Made by a program: the position numbers and the translations under genes. A stretch of DNA of 64,000 nt from Flavilitoribacter sp020436695 (GTDB lineage: Bacteria > Bacteroidota > Bacteroidia > Chitinophagales > Saprospiraceae). Shown one piece after another: positions 19,865 to 29,329 of the stretch (the stretch's first letter is position 1; each line of letters opens with the position of its first letter). The notes beneath the pieces were generated by a model. The model was not told the origin of the DNA. It saw only the letters and a list, made by a program, of their open reading frames with translations, and searched no databases. Where the stretch lies: the NCBI GenBank assembly GCA_041392665.1, contig JAWKLQ010000007.1, forward strand, positions 124,001 to 188,000. Reading direction: 5' to 3'.

Positions 19865-19895
19865 GACCTGCCGGATTGGCGAAATCCGGCAGGTC
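19865..19895. repeat. Junction palindrome copy 1
   Basis: Perfect 13-bp arms (GACCTGCCGGATT) around GGCGA in a 56-bp spacer between the first two permeases, 13 bp upstream of the 19851 start. Confidence 0.9.
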
Positions 19896-19907
19896 TGCTT
19901 AAATGGG

Positions 19908-22511
19908 CTATTCGCTTTTCAAAGCTTGTGCCGGATTCGACAAGGCGGCGTGCAACGATTGCGAACTCACCGTGAAAAAAGCCAGCGACAGGACAGCCAA
20001 TCCGGCCACCGCAAACATCCACCACTCCAGGTCAATGCGGTAGGCAAAGTCATCCAGCCAATGGTTCATGCCATACCAGGCCAGCGGTATGGCCAGTACA
20101 AAACCCAGCAATACCATTTGGAGAAAATCCCGGGACAACAACCGTACCAGCCCTCCCACAGAAGCGCCCAATACCTTCCGAATGCTGATCTCACGGGAAC
20201 GCTGCCGGGTGGTGAAGGCCGCCATACCAAAAAGGCCCAGTGAAGCGATCAGGATTGAAACCAAGGTGAAAAAGCCGATCATTTCTCCCTGTCGCTGATC
20301 TTCCTTGTACAACTGATCGAAACGCTCGTTGAGAAACTGGTATTCGAACGGAAAGTTGGAATATTTCCCGATGGTCTCCTGCAGAAACGCTATTGTTTTA
20401 GAGACGTCCCCTCCCCGTACTTTGACGGCTATATGATCAAAATAAGTCGAATTGCGCATCTGAAGCATCATTGGAGCAATGGCCATGTGCATGGAGTGCA
20501 TATGGAAATCCTTGACCACACCGATGATCGTAGAACCACTCCGCTGCACCATGATCTTGCCGACTGCCTCTTCGGGTGTCCAGCCCATTTGCCGGGCCGC
20601 TGTCTCGTTGATGATCCGGGCATCTTCGATATCCGACTGAATGTCCGGAGAAAAATCGCGGCCGGCGATCAGTTCGATACCGAAAGTCTTCAGGTAATCG
20701 TAATCCACGCGGGCGCGATAGATCAGGAATTTGTCTTCATCTGCCTGATGTTCCGCCCGGATCGGTGCTCCCGAATTGATATTGGTCGGCAATTCCATTG
20801 CCGTGGTCACCGTTTCGATATCCGGACTGCGGCGGATCTCCTCCTTTACGGATTCAATATCCTCCCTCAACTTATTGTCCCGGATGGAGATCGTGATCAC
20901 CTGCTCTTTGTCGTAGCCTAATTCCTTGTTTTGAATGAATTGAAATTGCCGGTAGATCACCAGGCTGCCGATGATAAGAGCGATGGAAACTGCGTATTGT
21001 CCTACGGTTAGCCAACGCTGCACCCTTAGTCCGGAAATACCTTCCTTGATCTTGCCTTTCAATATCTGTGCCGGACGTAATGCCGACAACAGAAAGGCCG
21101 GATAACTACCGGATAGCAGACCAACCGTCAACACCAGCAAAAACAACATGGGCAGCAACCAGATATTCGCTACCGGATCCAGATCGATGGGGCGGTCCAG
21201 TAAATAGGCGAAGACGGGCAGGAGAAAATAAGTGAGTATCAAAGCCAGGACCAGGGCCATAGCTGCGATCAGCACGGATTCTCCAAGGAACTGCCCAATC
21301 AGTTGCCCACGACGGGCGCCGATCACTTTGCGCAGACCTACTTCATTTGCTCTTTTAATAGAACGGGCGATGGCCAGGCTCATGTAGTTGATGCAGGCCA
21401 ATAGTAACACCAGGACTGCAATAACGGAGAATATCCCAAGTGAACGATAATTACCTTTCACCCCAATATCCAGATTGACCATATCCTCAAAATGCAGATC
21501 GGTGAGCGGTTGAGCCCGGTAGTAAAAAGTCATTTCTTCTTCCTGGTATTTAGGCCAGGTATTTTCCAGCATTTGCTTCAATTTACCTTCCAGGGCAGGT
21601 ACATCGCCTCCTTCGGCCAGCGTAAAAAAGGTGTGGTAATCATTGTTATTCCAGCGATTTCCTTTCATCTCTTCCGCATACTGTCGCATGGACTGTATGC
21701 TGTTGATGTAGTTGTATTTGATGGAAGCATTACCGGGCAGATCAGCTATAACGGCACTGACGGTGTATGTATTTCCATTGTTATATGCTACAATTTCTCC
21801 AATCGGATTTTTCCGGCCGAACAATTTTTGAGCCAGTGATTCGGTAAGCACCATGCTTCCCTCCCGGGATAGTGCCGTTTGAGGATCTCCAAAAATAAAC
21901 TGATGCTGAAATACTTCGAAGAACTGCCCGTCGGCCCAAAGGCCTTCTTCGTAAAAATTATCTTTCGCATGAGTCAACAGACCAGCTCCCGGATAAAGGG
22001 TGGTCGCGTGTAAAACTTCCGGAAAATCGTCTATCATGCGGGGTGCTAATCCAACGGACGTAACGGCGTACTGGTCGGTACCCATATATTCACCGCCCGG
22101 TACTTTCTGAAAGATGCGGTATATCTGATCGGAATTGGCAAAAAAGCGATCGTAAGAAAGCTCGTGCTGCACATACAGAAAAATAAGGATAAAACAGGTG
22201 AGGCCAATGGCCAGGCCGCCGATGTTAATCGACGAGTATAGCTTCTGCTTGAGCATACTTCGCCAGGCGATCTTTAGATAACTTTTGTACATGCCGAGGT
22301 GATTTAACGGGTTGTTGGCGAAAGAGCGGATATAGTCCGGGCGGAAGTGCAACAGTACGTTCCAGTAAAATAGTCGGTTAGCTTTTCGGTTGTTCGTCTC
22401 GTATGCATTTTCGAAGAGCTCGATCAGATTGCCTTCGATCTCTTCCAGGTAGTCTTCCCGGCAGAACCAGCGCAGGAAGCGTAGGGCTCGTTTCGGTGGT
22501 GCGGCACTCAT
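19908..22511 (-). CDS. Orphan FtsX/MacB-type permease with prefix domain, class B (first in array)
   Basis: 867 residues. The prefix is recognisable (PPKRALRFLRWFCREDYLEEIEG) but its second half (NAYETNNRKANRLFYWNVLLHFRPDYIRSF) is clearly different from the other five. FtsX loops KRANEVGLRKVIGAR and QRSREISIRKVLGAS. Its ATG overlaps the TGA of the PadR gene by one base (TGATG), so the two are translationally coupled and this is probably the ancestral member of the array. Ends AQALKSE. No ATPase domain. Confidence 0.88.
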   Translation of the reverse strand: MSAAPPKRALRFLRWFCREDYLEEIEGNLIELFENAYETNNRKANRLFYWNVLLHFRPDYIRSFANNPLNHLGMYKSYLKIAWRSMLKQKLYSSINIGGLAIGLTCFILIFLYVQHELSYDRFFANSDQIYRIFQKVPGGEYMGTDQYAVTSVGLAPRMIDDFPEVLHATTLYPGAGLLTHAKDNFYEEGLWADGQFFEVFQHQFIFGDPQTALSREGSMVLTESLAQKLFGRKNPIGEIVAYNNGNTYTVSAVIADLPGNASIKYNYINSIQSMRQYAEEMKGNRWNNNDYHTFFTLAEGGDVPALEGKLKQMLENTWPKYQEEEMTFYYRAQPLTDLHFEDMVNLDIGVKGNYRSLGIFSVIAVLVLLLACINYMSLAIARSIKRANEVGLRKVIGARRGQLIGQFLGESVLIAAMALVLALILTYFLLPVFAYLLDRPIDLDPVANIWLLPMLFLLVLTVGLLSGSYPAFLLSALRPAQILKGKIKEGISGLRVQRWLTVGQYAVSIALIIGSLVIYRQFQFIQNKELGYDKEQVITISIRDNKLREDIESVKEEIRRSPDIETVTTAMELPTNINSGAPIRAEHQADEDKFLIYRARVDYDYLKTFGIELIAGRDFSPDIQSDIEDARIINETAARQMGWTPEEAVGKIMVQRSGSTIIGVVKDFHMHSMHMAIAPMMLQMRNSTYFDHIAVKVRGGDVSKTIAFLQETIGKYSNFPFEYQFLNERFDQLYKEDQRQGEMIGFFTLVSILIASLGLFGMAAFTTRQRSREISIRKVLGASVGGLVRLLSRDFLQMVLLGFVLAIPLAWYGMNHWLDDFAYRIDLEWWMFAVAGLAVLSLAFFTVSSQSLHAALSNPAQALKSE

Positions 22512-22837
22512 CAGCCGAAGGATATGTCGGGAATATCTTTGTACATGCGGTTGCGCAGATCGTACTGCTCATCCAGCTTGTTCTTTCCAACAGAGGTGAT
22601 CACGTAGAACTTCTTACGCCGTCCTCCCCTATCGTTGGTGATGCCGCCGAAGCGGGATTCCACAAAACCCTTTTCCTTCATGCGCTTAAGAGCAACGTGT
22701 ATAGCACTGATGTTGACTTTTTTCTCCAGGTGTTCCTCCAGCGCCTCTTTGATGGAGACGCCGTAAGCCTGGTCGTGTTGGGCAGCCACGGTAAGCAGTA
22801 CCAGCTCTTCAAATTCTCCCAATGATTGTGATTTCAT
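22511..22837 (-). CDS. PadR-family transcriptional regulator leading the permease array
   Basis: 108 residues, typical for short PadR regulators. N-terminal winged helix (LGEFEELVLLTVAAQ, AYGVSIKEALEEHL, ISAIHVALKRMKEKG), wing with the family's RGGRRKKFY pattern, and a short C-terminal helix for dimerisation. PadR proteins are usually autorepressors released by a ligand or signal. Its stop overlaps the start of the first permease. Three copies of an 18-bp box lie directly upstream, which fits autoregulation of the whole array. Confidence 0.9.
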   Translation of the reverse strand: MKSQSLGEFEELVLLTVAAQHDQAYGVSIKEALEEHLEKKVNISAIHVALKRMKEKGFVESRFGGITNDRGGRRKKFYVITSVGKNKLDEQYDLRNRMYKDIPDISFG

Positions 22838-22846
22838 ACGTCGACT

Positions 22847-22932
22847 ATTTACTTAACAATTGTAAATGTAATTATTATATCTACAATTGTCAAGTAAATG
22901 GCATGAATTTCTTTTATAATTGTTAAGTAAAT
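22847..22932. promoter_or_regulatory. Three operator-like boxes upstream of the PadR-permease operon
   Basis: Box 1 at 22847-22864 is ATTTACTTAACAATTGTA. Box 2 at 22882-22899 (TACAATTGTCAAGTAAAT) is its inverted repeat with one change. Box 3 at 22915-22932 (TATAATTGTTAAGTAAAT) repeats box 2 in direct orientation 33 bp away. The group starts 10 bp upstream of the PadR start codon (minus strand), a position expected for an autoregulatory operator overlapping the promoter. The binding protein is inferred, not shown. Confidence 0.6.
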
Positions 22933-23082
22933 AAAACCTGATGCGCCGATGGAGTGTGCATCGCACTGGAAATTCTCCTTATAAAATAGTACTTTTACTC
23001 ACTCTGATCATTTATTGGTACGTATAACTCGGTACCAGGTGACTTGGTACCCAACTGCGATCTGAATAAACCATTAATCCTA

Positions 23083-26000
23083 ATGAAAAACGTTTGCTCT
23101 TTCATCCTGATCTATTGCTTATCATTTACAGTAGTACAGGCTCAATTCTCAGCCCCGCAACCTATTGTATCTGTTTTGAACGGCTCCGTGCTAATTGACG
23201 ATATCGATCAGGAGGGCTCACCAGATTTTCTGGTCTATACTTCTGCACCATCCTTTTTATGGTTTTCATACGATCATGAACAACAAATTTTATCACCGGA
23301 AGCCTTCCGGATAGATATTCCCCCCGGCAGTCTGCATGCCATGCATATCGTTGATGTGGACCAGGACGGCGACCGTGATTACATTGCCGTTGATCAGCAG
23401 GCTAAACAGCTGATATGGTTGGAAAAGACGGAACAGGCAGGTACCCTGAAACATCATCTCATAGCACAGGTATCGGTTACTACGCCCTGGGAGATCCGTT
23501 CAGGGGATATCGACGGGAATGGTCTGATGGATATTATTGTTGCCAATCGCAGTGATACCCCCGAGCTGGCCGTTTACCGGCAAACGGCAGTGAATGTTTT
23601 TATCAAAACGGTCATTGACAATGAAAATCGAAAATATCGAAATATCATACTACGGGACTTTGACCACGATAATGACCTGGATATTTTTTTGTTCTCCAGA
23701 GATCCGGATGAGCGGTGGACCATATACGACAATACCAACGGCCAAGGTAGTAACTGGTCACCCCACGATCTCAATTTCCTCTACTACAATACCGAAAGCG
23801 TCAGTATCGTAGATGTGGATCAGGACGGCATACTTGACTTCGTGCAAAGGACTTGTCCGAACCTAAATTGGTACAAAGGCAAAGCGGACGGCACCTACGA
23901 GCACCAAACTATTTACGAAGGTCTGCCTTGCAGTAATGTATCCACTTCGGTTACTGATCTTGACGGAGATGGCCTATGGGACATCATTTTGGCAACCAGT
24001 AGTAAGCATAGTATATTTCGCTTTAATGGTGAACAATTCGTAGAAGAAGCGCTTACTTCCAGTAATATCGGGACCAAGATACTCGCCTACGATTTTAATG
24101 GTGACGGCTTAAAAGAAATACTATTCGGCCGGGACCAATGGCGCATGTTACACCCCGACCCGGCCGATCATACTTACGGCAACAGTACCCTGATGGGGCC
24201 GGCTTCTCTCCAGGCTTATACCTTTGGCAATTTCGATGGAGATGAAGACCTGGATGCCATCATTATGGATCGGGAGGGTATCTTTTTTCTGGAAAACATC
24301 GACCCCCTAAGAAATAAGTTTAATCACCTGCCCCGATATTATTTGTCCTTCAGTGAGCTCAACCCGGATCTGGTTTATGATCCTGGTTTGAAGTTCGAGC
24401 TCTTCGCAGAAACCAATCTTGACGAGGATGAGTTGACAGAGGCGATGGTTGTTTTCCATTACACAGATCAATATACACTTACCGATTATCGCCTACTGCA
24501 ACAAACCGGTGATTTTACATTTTCGCCTTCCTCCATTCCGGTGGGCCCACTCGGGTATAGCTACCCTCCCTATCTTACCGACCTGAACAATGACAACCTG
24601 CAAGACATAGTATATTATGATCCCATCTACAATCGTATCAATCGCCTACTGAACCTGGGGGATGGCAGCTTTGCCTGGCCGCAATCCCTACAGGACAATT
24701 ATAGTGCACCCCGGCTGTCTTCGTCTGATCTGGATGGAGATGGAAAACAGGATGTTTTATTTGACGATGGTAAGATCCATTGGATTATCAATGAGGAGAA
24801 TGGCAGTGGAGAAGTATTCTCTACTGATTATCGCCCGGGAACAGCCGATAAAATAGCCGCTGTAGATTGGGATCGGGACGGCGATTTCGATTTCGTTAAG
24901 ACATATCGGCTCGAGGGTAATACGCTTATTTTAAAAAATAACGGCAATGATATTTTTGATCAGCACGAAGAACTCACCGGAAGTGCAGACTTTGCCCTTA
25001 TCGATCTGGACCGGGACGGCTGGCAGGATCTGATCTCCGGCAGATCTTTTTACCGCAACCAGCAGGGGAAGCTGGCTTTGTATCCCATCTTTTTTTTCCC
25101 TTCCGGCAAGGGTTTTGAAATCGGCAGCCTGACTTGCAAAGATCTCAACGGTAATGGAAAATCCGATATCATCATTCATGCTCATAATATCATTCACTCC
25201 CAAGATATACTTTACCTGGTGCGTAGCGATCTGCACGCGCCGGTTTTACAGGGCCTTGTCTTTTTGGATGAAAATATGAACGGAAATCATAACGCTTCCG
25301 AACCGGGTCTGCATAATGTGAAGATCACCATTCAAAATGAAAGCGAACAATGGGTAACTTTTTCCGATGAACTGGGCAGGTTTTACCTCTACACGCTTCC
25401 CGATGGCAACTATTCCATCCGGGCGGAAGATCTGAATCACTGGCAATTGACCTCCGCTGCAGAACTCACAACTGAAATTTCTCAATCTCAGGATACCACC
25501 CTCACTTTCGGCTATGCCCCCACTGAACCTATTACGAGCGGAGATATCTTCTTAAATGGAGATGTCGCCCGTTGCGACCGGCCCATTGAACTGGGAGTAA
25601 CCGTACATAATGACGGAACACTCAAAAAGGATTTTTTGGTTACCCTGCAATACGATCCGCTTTTGGAATTCGACACCGCCGTTCCTGCTCCTTTGCTTGT
25701 CGACACCAATAATCAAACCCTAACCTGGCGTATAGACAGCCTGAATCCAAGGCAACTGGTGCATATCGATCCGGTCTTCCATTCCCTTGATGGAACGTAC
25801 CTGGGCAACATCCTGGATTTTTCCGCTGAGCTGGCCGCTATCGAGGAAAACAACACCTTACGCCTACAGTACACAACATATAAAGATACTGTTCGGTGTT
25901 CCTATGACCCGAATGATAAATTGGTCTCTCCCAACCGACCTGATAAGTCGATAGATGCTTCCGAGAAATTGATCTATACCATCCGATTCCAAAATACCGG

Positions 26001-26589
26001 TAATGACACGGCCTTTGAGGTTCGTATCCTCGATACCCTGGATCGGTTATTAGACCCCGCCAGTATCCGACCGGTCAGCTCCAGCCACGCGCATTTCATC
26101 ACTATCCGGGACCATGTAGTAGAATTCCTTTTTCCCGAAATCAATCTTCCGGATAGTACGACCAACTACCAGGGCAGTATGGGATATGTGCAGTTTGCAG
26201 TATTCCTTAGGGAGGAAGCCGGTCCGGGGGACCAGGTCCGCAACCGGGCAGCTATTTATTTTGACCTTAACGCCCCAATTATTACCAATACAACAGTAAG
26301 TGAGATACCCGCTATTAATGCAATAGCGCCATCTTCCGATCCGGAATCCAATCAATTACGGATATATCCTAATCCCGGCAGTCTGCAGGTAACCGCAGAG
26401 ATTAGAACCTCTTCCACCGGAGAGCATCATTTTCTCCTGCAGGATATAATGGGGCGTACCCTGCAACGGCAATCTTCCAATGACGGTCGCACTCAATTTG
26501 ACATCAGTAACTTACCCCCGGGACTTTATCTGGTCATTGTTCTGGATCGATATGGAAACAGATTGGACAGTTCCAAATTGATTAAATAA
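23083..26589 (+). CDS. Large secreted FG-GAP/VCBS-repeat protein with T9SS sorting domain
   Basis: The frame opens at a TTG at 23044, but the ATG at 23083 gives a proper signal peptide (MKNVCSFILIYCLSFTVVQAQ) and is chosen, giving 1168 residues. Many D-x-D-x-D-G calcium-loop motifs (VDVDQDGDRD, SGDIDGNG, VDVDQDGI, DLDGDGLWD, DLDRDGW) mark FG-GAP/VCBS beta-propeller repeats in the first ~700 residues. An SdrD/Cna-B-like module follows (VFLDENMNGNHNASEPGL), then a conserved Bacteroidota beta domain (YDPNDKLVSPNRPDKS to IYFDLNAPIITNT), and a type A T9SS sorting domain (LRIYPNPGSLQV to the end). A surface-exposed or released protein; ligand unknown. Confidence 0.85.
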   Translation: MKNVCSFILIYCLSFTVVQAQFSAPQPIVSVLNGSVLIDDIDQEGSPDFLVYTSAPSFLWFSYDHEQQILSPEAFRIDIPPGSLHAMHIVDVDQDGDRDYIAVDQQAKQLIWLEKTEQAGTLKHHLIAQVSVTTPWEIRSGDIDGNGLMDIIVANRSDTPELAVYRQTAVNVFIKTVIDNENRKYRNIILRDFDHDNDLDIFLFSRDPDERWTIYDNTNGQGSNWSPHDLNFLYYNTESVSIVDVDQDGILDFVQRTCPNLNWYKGKADGTYEHQTIYEGLPCSNVSTSVTDLDGDGLWDIILATSSKHSIFRFNGEQFVEEALTSSNIGTKILAYDFNGDGLKEILFGRDQWRMLHPDPADHTYGNSTLMGPASLQAYTFGNFDGDEDLDAIIMDREGIFFLENIDPLRNKFNHLPRYYLSFSELNPDLVYDPGLKFELFAETNLDEDELTEAMVVFHYTDQYTLTDYRLLQQTGDFTFSPSSIPVGPLGYSYPPYLTDLNNDNLQDIVYYDPIYNRINRLLNLGDGSFAWPQSLQDNYSAPRLSSSDLDGDGKQDVLFDDGKIHWIINEENGSGEVFSTDYRPGTADKIAAVDWDRDGDFDFVKTYRLEGNTLILKNNGNDIFDQHEELTGSADFALIDLDRDGWQDLISGRSFYRNQQGKLALYPIFFFPSGKGFEIGSLTCKDLNGNGKSDIIIHAHNIIHSQDILYLVRSDLHAPVLQGLVFLDENMNGNHNASEPGLHNVKITIQNESEQWVTFSDELGRFYLYTLPDGNYSIRAEDLNHWQLTSAAELTTEISQSQDTTLTFGYAPTEPITSGDIFLNGDVARCDRPIELGVTVHNDGTLKKDFLVTLQYDPLLEFDTAVPAPLLVDTNNQTLTWRIDSLNPRQLVHIDPVFHSLDGTYLGNILDFSAELAAIEENNTLRLQYTTYKDTVRCSYDPNDKLVSPNRPDKSIDASEKLIYTIRFQNTGNDTAFEVRILDTLDRLLDPASIRPVSSSHAHFITIRDHVVEFLFPEINLPDSTTNYQGSMGYVQFAVFLREEAGPGDQVRNRAAIYFDLNAPIITNTTVSEIPAINAIAPSSDPESNQLRIYPNPGSLQVTAEIRTSSTGEHHFLLQDIMGRTLQRQSSNDGRTQFDISNLPPGLYLVIVLDRYGNRLDSSKLIK

Positions 26590-26641
26590 CTTCGATGTTT
26601 TACACGCAAAACCACATTTTCAAATCTGAACCCATCACAAA

Positions 26642-28105
26642 ATGAAGCATTTCGGTCTTATTCTTTTAACTATCCTCTGCCCGTTATTCTTATTTGCAGT
26701 TGCCGACGGCGCTGATCTCCTCATCGAAATAAAAAATTACAAAGGCCCCGAAGTCTACCTCGTCAACTACATTGGCGATAAAGCCTACGTAAAAGATACC
26801 TTACAGGCTGCCGACCCGGGCCAGTTCCACTACCAGAGCGAAGAAAAACTGAAAAGCGGCATCTACTACATTGTGCTGCCACCCAACAATGAATTTGTGG
26901 AGATCCTCATTACTGAAGAAGAACAGCACTATACCCTGCATATGGATCACACGCGGTTGACGGCTGATCGTAAATTCGATAACGCCCCGCAAAATAGTCT
27001 CTTTCAGGAATACCGGTTGTTCATGGAAGATCAGACGGCGATACACGAACAGATCATGGTCCGAAAGAAAAAGGAAGCAGATGACGGAACCGACTCACAG
27101 GAATCGGATGCAGACCTGACAGCACTACAGTCAAAAGTCAAAAAATACCAGCAGGAAGTCATCAGCCGGGCACCGGAGTCGCTGACGGCCACCATTATCC
27201 GGTCACAGCAGGCGCCGGATCTTCCCGAATTTTCGGGTTCGGAGGAAGAACAACGGGAACAGGAATTCTGGTACGCCAAAGCCCATTATTTCGATGCGTT
27301 CAAAACAGACGGCCGCCTGTTTACCAGTAATCTGTTCTTCCAGAAAGTAGACCAGTACTTCAAGCGCTACACCGCCATGCATCCGGATTCACTCATCCGT
27401 TCTATTGATGAAGTGCTCCAACTGGTAGAGCCGGATGCGGAAGCCTTCCAGTTCTATTACCTCAAATTCATCAATGAATATTTGCAATCCAAGTATGTGG
27501 GCATGGATGCCGTAGTGGTGCATCTGGTGCAGGAATACATGGAAAAAGGAAAAACCGATGCCTTTATCAATCAGAAAAAAAGAAAGGAATGGACTGCCAA
27601 AGCCGACCGTTGGGCCACCCTGCTCATCGGAAAAACAGCACCGGATTTTCGCTCCTTCCATTTGGATGCGGAAGAGACCATCACCTTACACCAGATCAAC
27701 GATCCCGACCGACAGTATCAGTTGAGTGATCTGGTGGAATTGCATAATCTGGATTCGCCTTTCACCCTGCTGCTGTTCTGGTCGCCCACCTGCGGCCATT
27801 GCAAACAAGCAGTCCCAAAACTGGTGGAGTTTTCCAAAAAATACAAGGATAAAGGACTGCAAGTACTGGCCGTTTGCGATAAGGACCCCGATGAATATCC
27901 TGCCTGTGCCCAGGCCATCAAAGACTGGGGAATGATCGAATGGATCAATACCGTTGATCCGTCGGCACTGTATCGCTATTTGTTCTATGTAGATGAAACA
28001 CCCAAGATGTTCCTGCTCGACAATAAGAAAGAGATCCTCCTCAAGGGGAATCTGAAAATTGAAAGCCTGGAAGAGGCCCTGGATATGTTTATTGAGAAGA
28101 ATTAG
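26642..28105 (+). CDS. Secreted thioredoxin-like (TlpA/DUF5106-type) protein
   Basis: 487 residues. Signal peptide MKHFGLILLTILCPLFLFAVADG. The N-terminal ~120 residues are a beta-rich DUF4369-like domain, the middle is helical and charged, and the C-terminal ~140 residues are a thioredoxin fold with the active-site motif CGHC (Cys ~384 and ~387) in LLFWSPTCGHCKQA and the cis-Pro strand DETPKMFLLD. Such proteins act as periplasmic thiol-disulfide reductases. It follows the FG-GAP gene by 52 bp on the same strand and may be co-transcribed. Confidence 0.8.
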   Translation: MKHFGLILLTILCPLFLFAVADGADLLIEIKNYKGPEVYLVNYIGDKAYVKDTLQAADPGQFHYQSEEKLKSGIYYIVLPPNNEFVEILITEEEQHYTLHMDHTRLTADRKFDNAPQNSLFQEYRLFMEDQTAIHEQIMVRKKKEADDGTDSQESDADLTALQSKVKKYQQEVISRAPESLTATIIRSQQAPDLPEFSGSEEEQREQEFWYAKAHYFDAFKTDGRLFTSNLFFQKVDQYFKRYTAMHPDSLIRSIDEVLQLVEPDAEAFQFYYLKFINEYLQSKYVGMDAVVVHLVQEYMEKGKTDAFINQKKRKEWTAKADRWATLLIGKTAPDFRSFHLDAEETITLHQINDPDRQYQLSDLVELHNLDSPFTLLLFWSPTCGHCKQAVPKLVEFSKKYKDKGLQVLAVCDKDPDEYPACAQAIKDWGMIEWINTVDPSALYRYLFYVDETPKMFLLDNKKEILLKGNLKIESLEEALDMFIEKN

Positions 28106-28225
28106 TCGGCAGTCTGCAGTCAATAATGATAGTACAAATTATGGCGTGGAATTACTCCTGGTTGAGATCAGATCAGAGTTTCACTGTCAATATTTTCCCC
28201 AGTACACCAAATCTTTAAAACCACC

Positions 28226-28257
28226 GACTTACGACTAACGACTGAAGACTTACGACT
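28226..28257. repeat. Intergenic GACTTACGACT repeats
   Basis: Two copies of GACTTACGACT separated by an ACGACT remnant, inside a 268-bp non-coding gap. The same word recurs at 30325-30358 and 55568-55592, and in related form at 42233-42267. Confidence 0.7.
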
Positions 28258-28373
28258 TTAAAAAACTACTAATCAATATTCCCCTCCCATTCATACCAGA
28301 TGGGCTGCCGCTCATCAATACTTCCCGGCCGGCCGTGTCGTAAAGACTAGTTTTGGTAGCAAAAGCTATCAAA

Positions 28374-29318
28374 ATGACCAAGATCCCTTATTGCAGCATC
28401 TTACTCCTGCTGATGTTGTTGGCTGTTTCCTGTTCTAAAGAGATCAGTCAGACACCTGCTGCGGTCAAGGACTACAAACAACAAGTACAGTTCCTTACCG
28501 ACCAACGAGCAGCATTCGAGCAACAGAATGACTTACCGGCCTTTCTCTCCTACTACACCGATCAGGCCATCAGCATGCCCGAATATCAGCCTGCGTTGAC
28601 GGGGCGGGCGGAGATCGAACTGTTCTACCGCGAGCTATTTGCCCGTCAGGATGTACAGGAATTCCATAAAGAGATCGAAGAGATCTTTCCCATGGACAAC
28701 ACCCTGGTAGAGATCGGTACCTTCAGGAAATCCTATTATGATCCGGAAGTCGGAGATACGCTCCTTTCGCAATACGGTAAATACTGGACGGTATGGGAGA
28801 TCCCCGCAGACGGGCAGCTCAAAATAAAAGGAGAAGCCTATGGTTTTTTCCAGCATCTGGATCACCCGGAACGCCTGATCCTACCCTGGGAGCAGATGCC
28901 CGAAAACCGCATGCAGGCTGATCCTGATCAACAAATTACCCTGGAATTAAAAGCGTACAACTCCCTGCAGGAAAAATACGTAACCAGCCGGGACGGCCCG
29001 GCCCGTTCTGCCTTTTACGCACCCGATGCCCGCTTCATGCCCTTTGCCGAACCTACGGTGAGCGGCGCCGGGATCAGACCTTATCTGGTGGAGTACAATA
29101 ATCGTGGGCAGATCACCATCGACTCCATTGCCGTATACACTTATCATTATGAAGATTTCGGAGAGCATCTGCTGGAGTATTATAAGTTCTGGGTTAACTG
29201 GAGCAATCCGGATGTTTCCGGCAAAACCTGGGGAAAGGGCATCCGGCTCTGGAAAGAACAGGAAGACGGAGCGCTAAAAATATTCCGCGCCATCAGCACG
29301 CACAATCTTTTACCCTAA
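28374..29318 (+). CDS. Lipoprotein with tandem SnoaL/NTF2-like domains
   Basis: The frame opens at 28353, but the ATG at 28374 gives a compact lipoprotein signal (MTKIPYCSILLLLMLLAVSCSKE, lipobox AVSC), giving 314 residues. Two DUF4440/SnoaL-like repeats follow: one around YYTDQAISMPEYQPALTGRAEIELFYRELF, the second around FYAPDARFMPFAEPTVSGAGIRPYLVEY, each with the usual aromatic-rich cone-fold strands (GKYWTVWEI, GKGIRLWKEQEDG). Anchored in the periplasm or on the surface. A paralogue follows 11 bp later. Ligand or reaction unknown. Confidence 0.75.
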   Translation: MTKIPYCSILLLLMLLAVSCSKEISQTPAAVKDYKQQVQFLTDQRAAFEQQNDLPAFLSYYTDQAISMPEYQPALTGRAEIELFYRELFARQDVQEFHKEIEEIFPMDNTLVEIGTFRKSYYDPEVGDTLLSQYGKYWTVWEIPADGQLKIKGEAYGFFQHLDHPERLILPWEQMPENRMQADPDQQITLELKAYNSLQEKYVTSRDGPARSAFYAPDARFMPFAEPTVSGAGIRPYLVEYNNRGQITIDSIAVYTYHYEDFGEHLLEYYKFWVNWSNPDVSGKTWGKGIRLWKEQEDGALKIFRAISTHNLLP

Positions 29319-29329
29319 ATCACACCGAC

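Noticed and set aside
6615..22837. MacB-type ATPase gene hidden in or near the permease array
   Set aside because: No Walker A/ABC signature was seen in any frame of the array or its flanks; the only deviant Walker A in the window is in parA.
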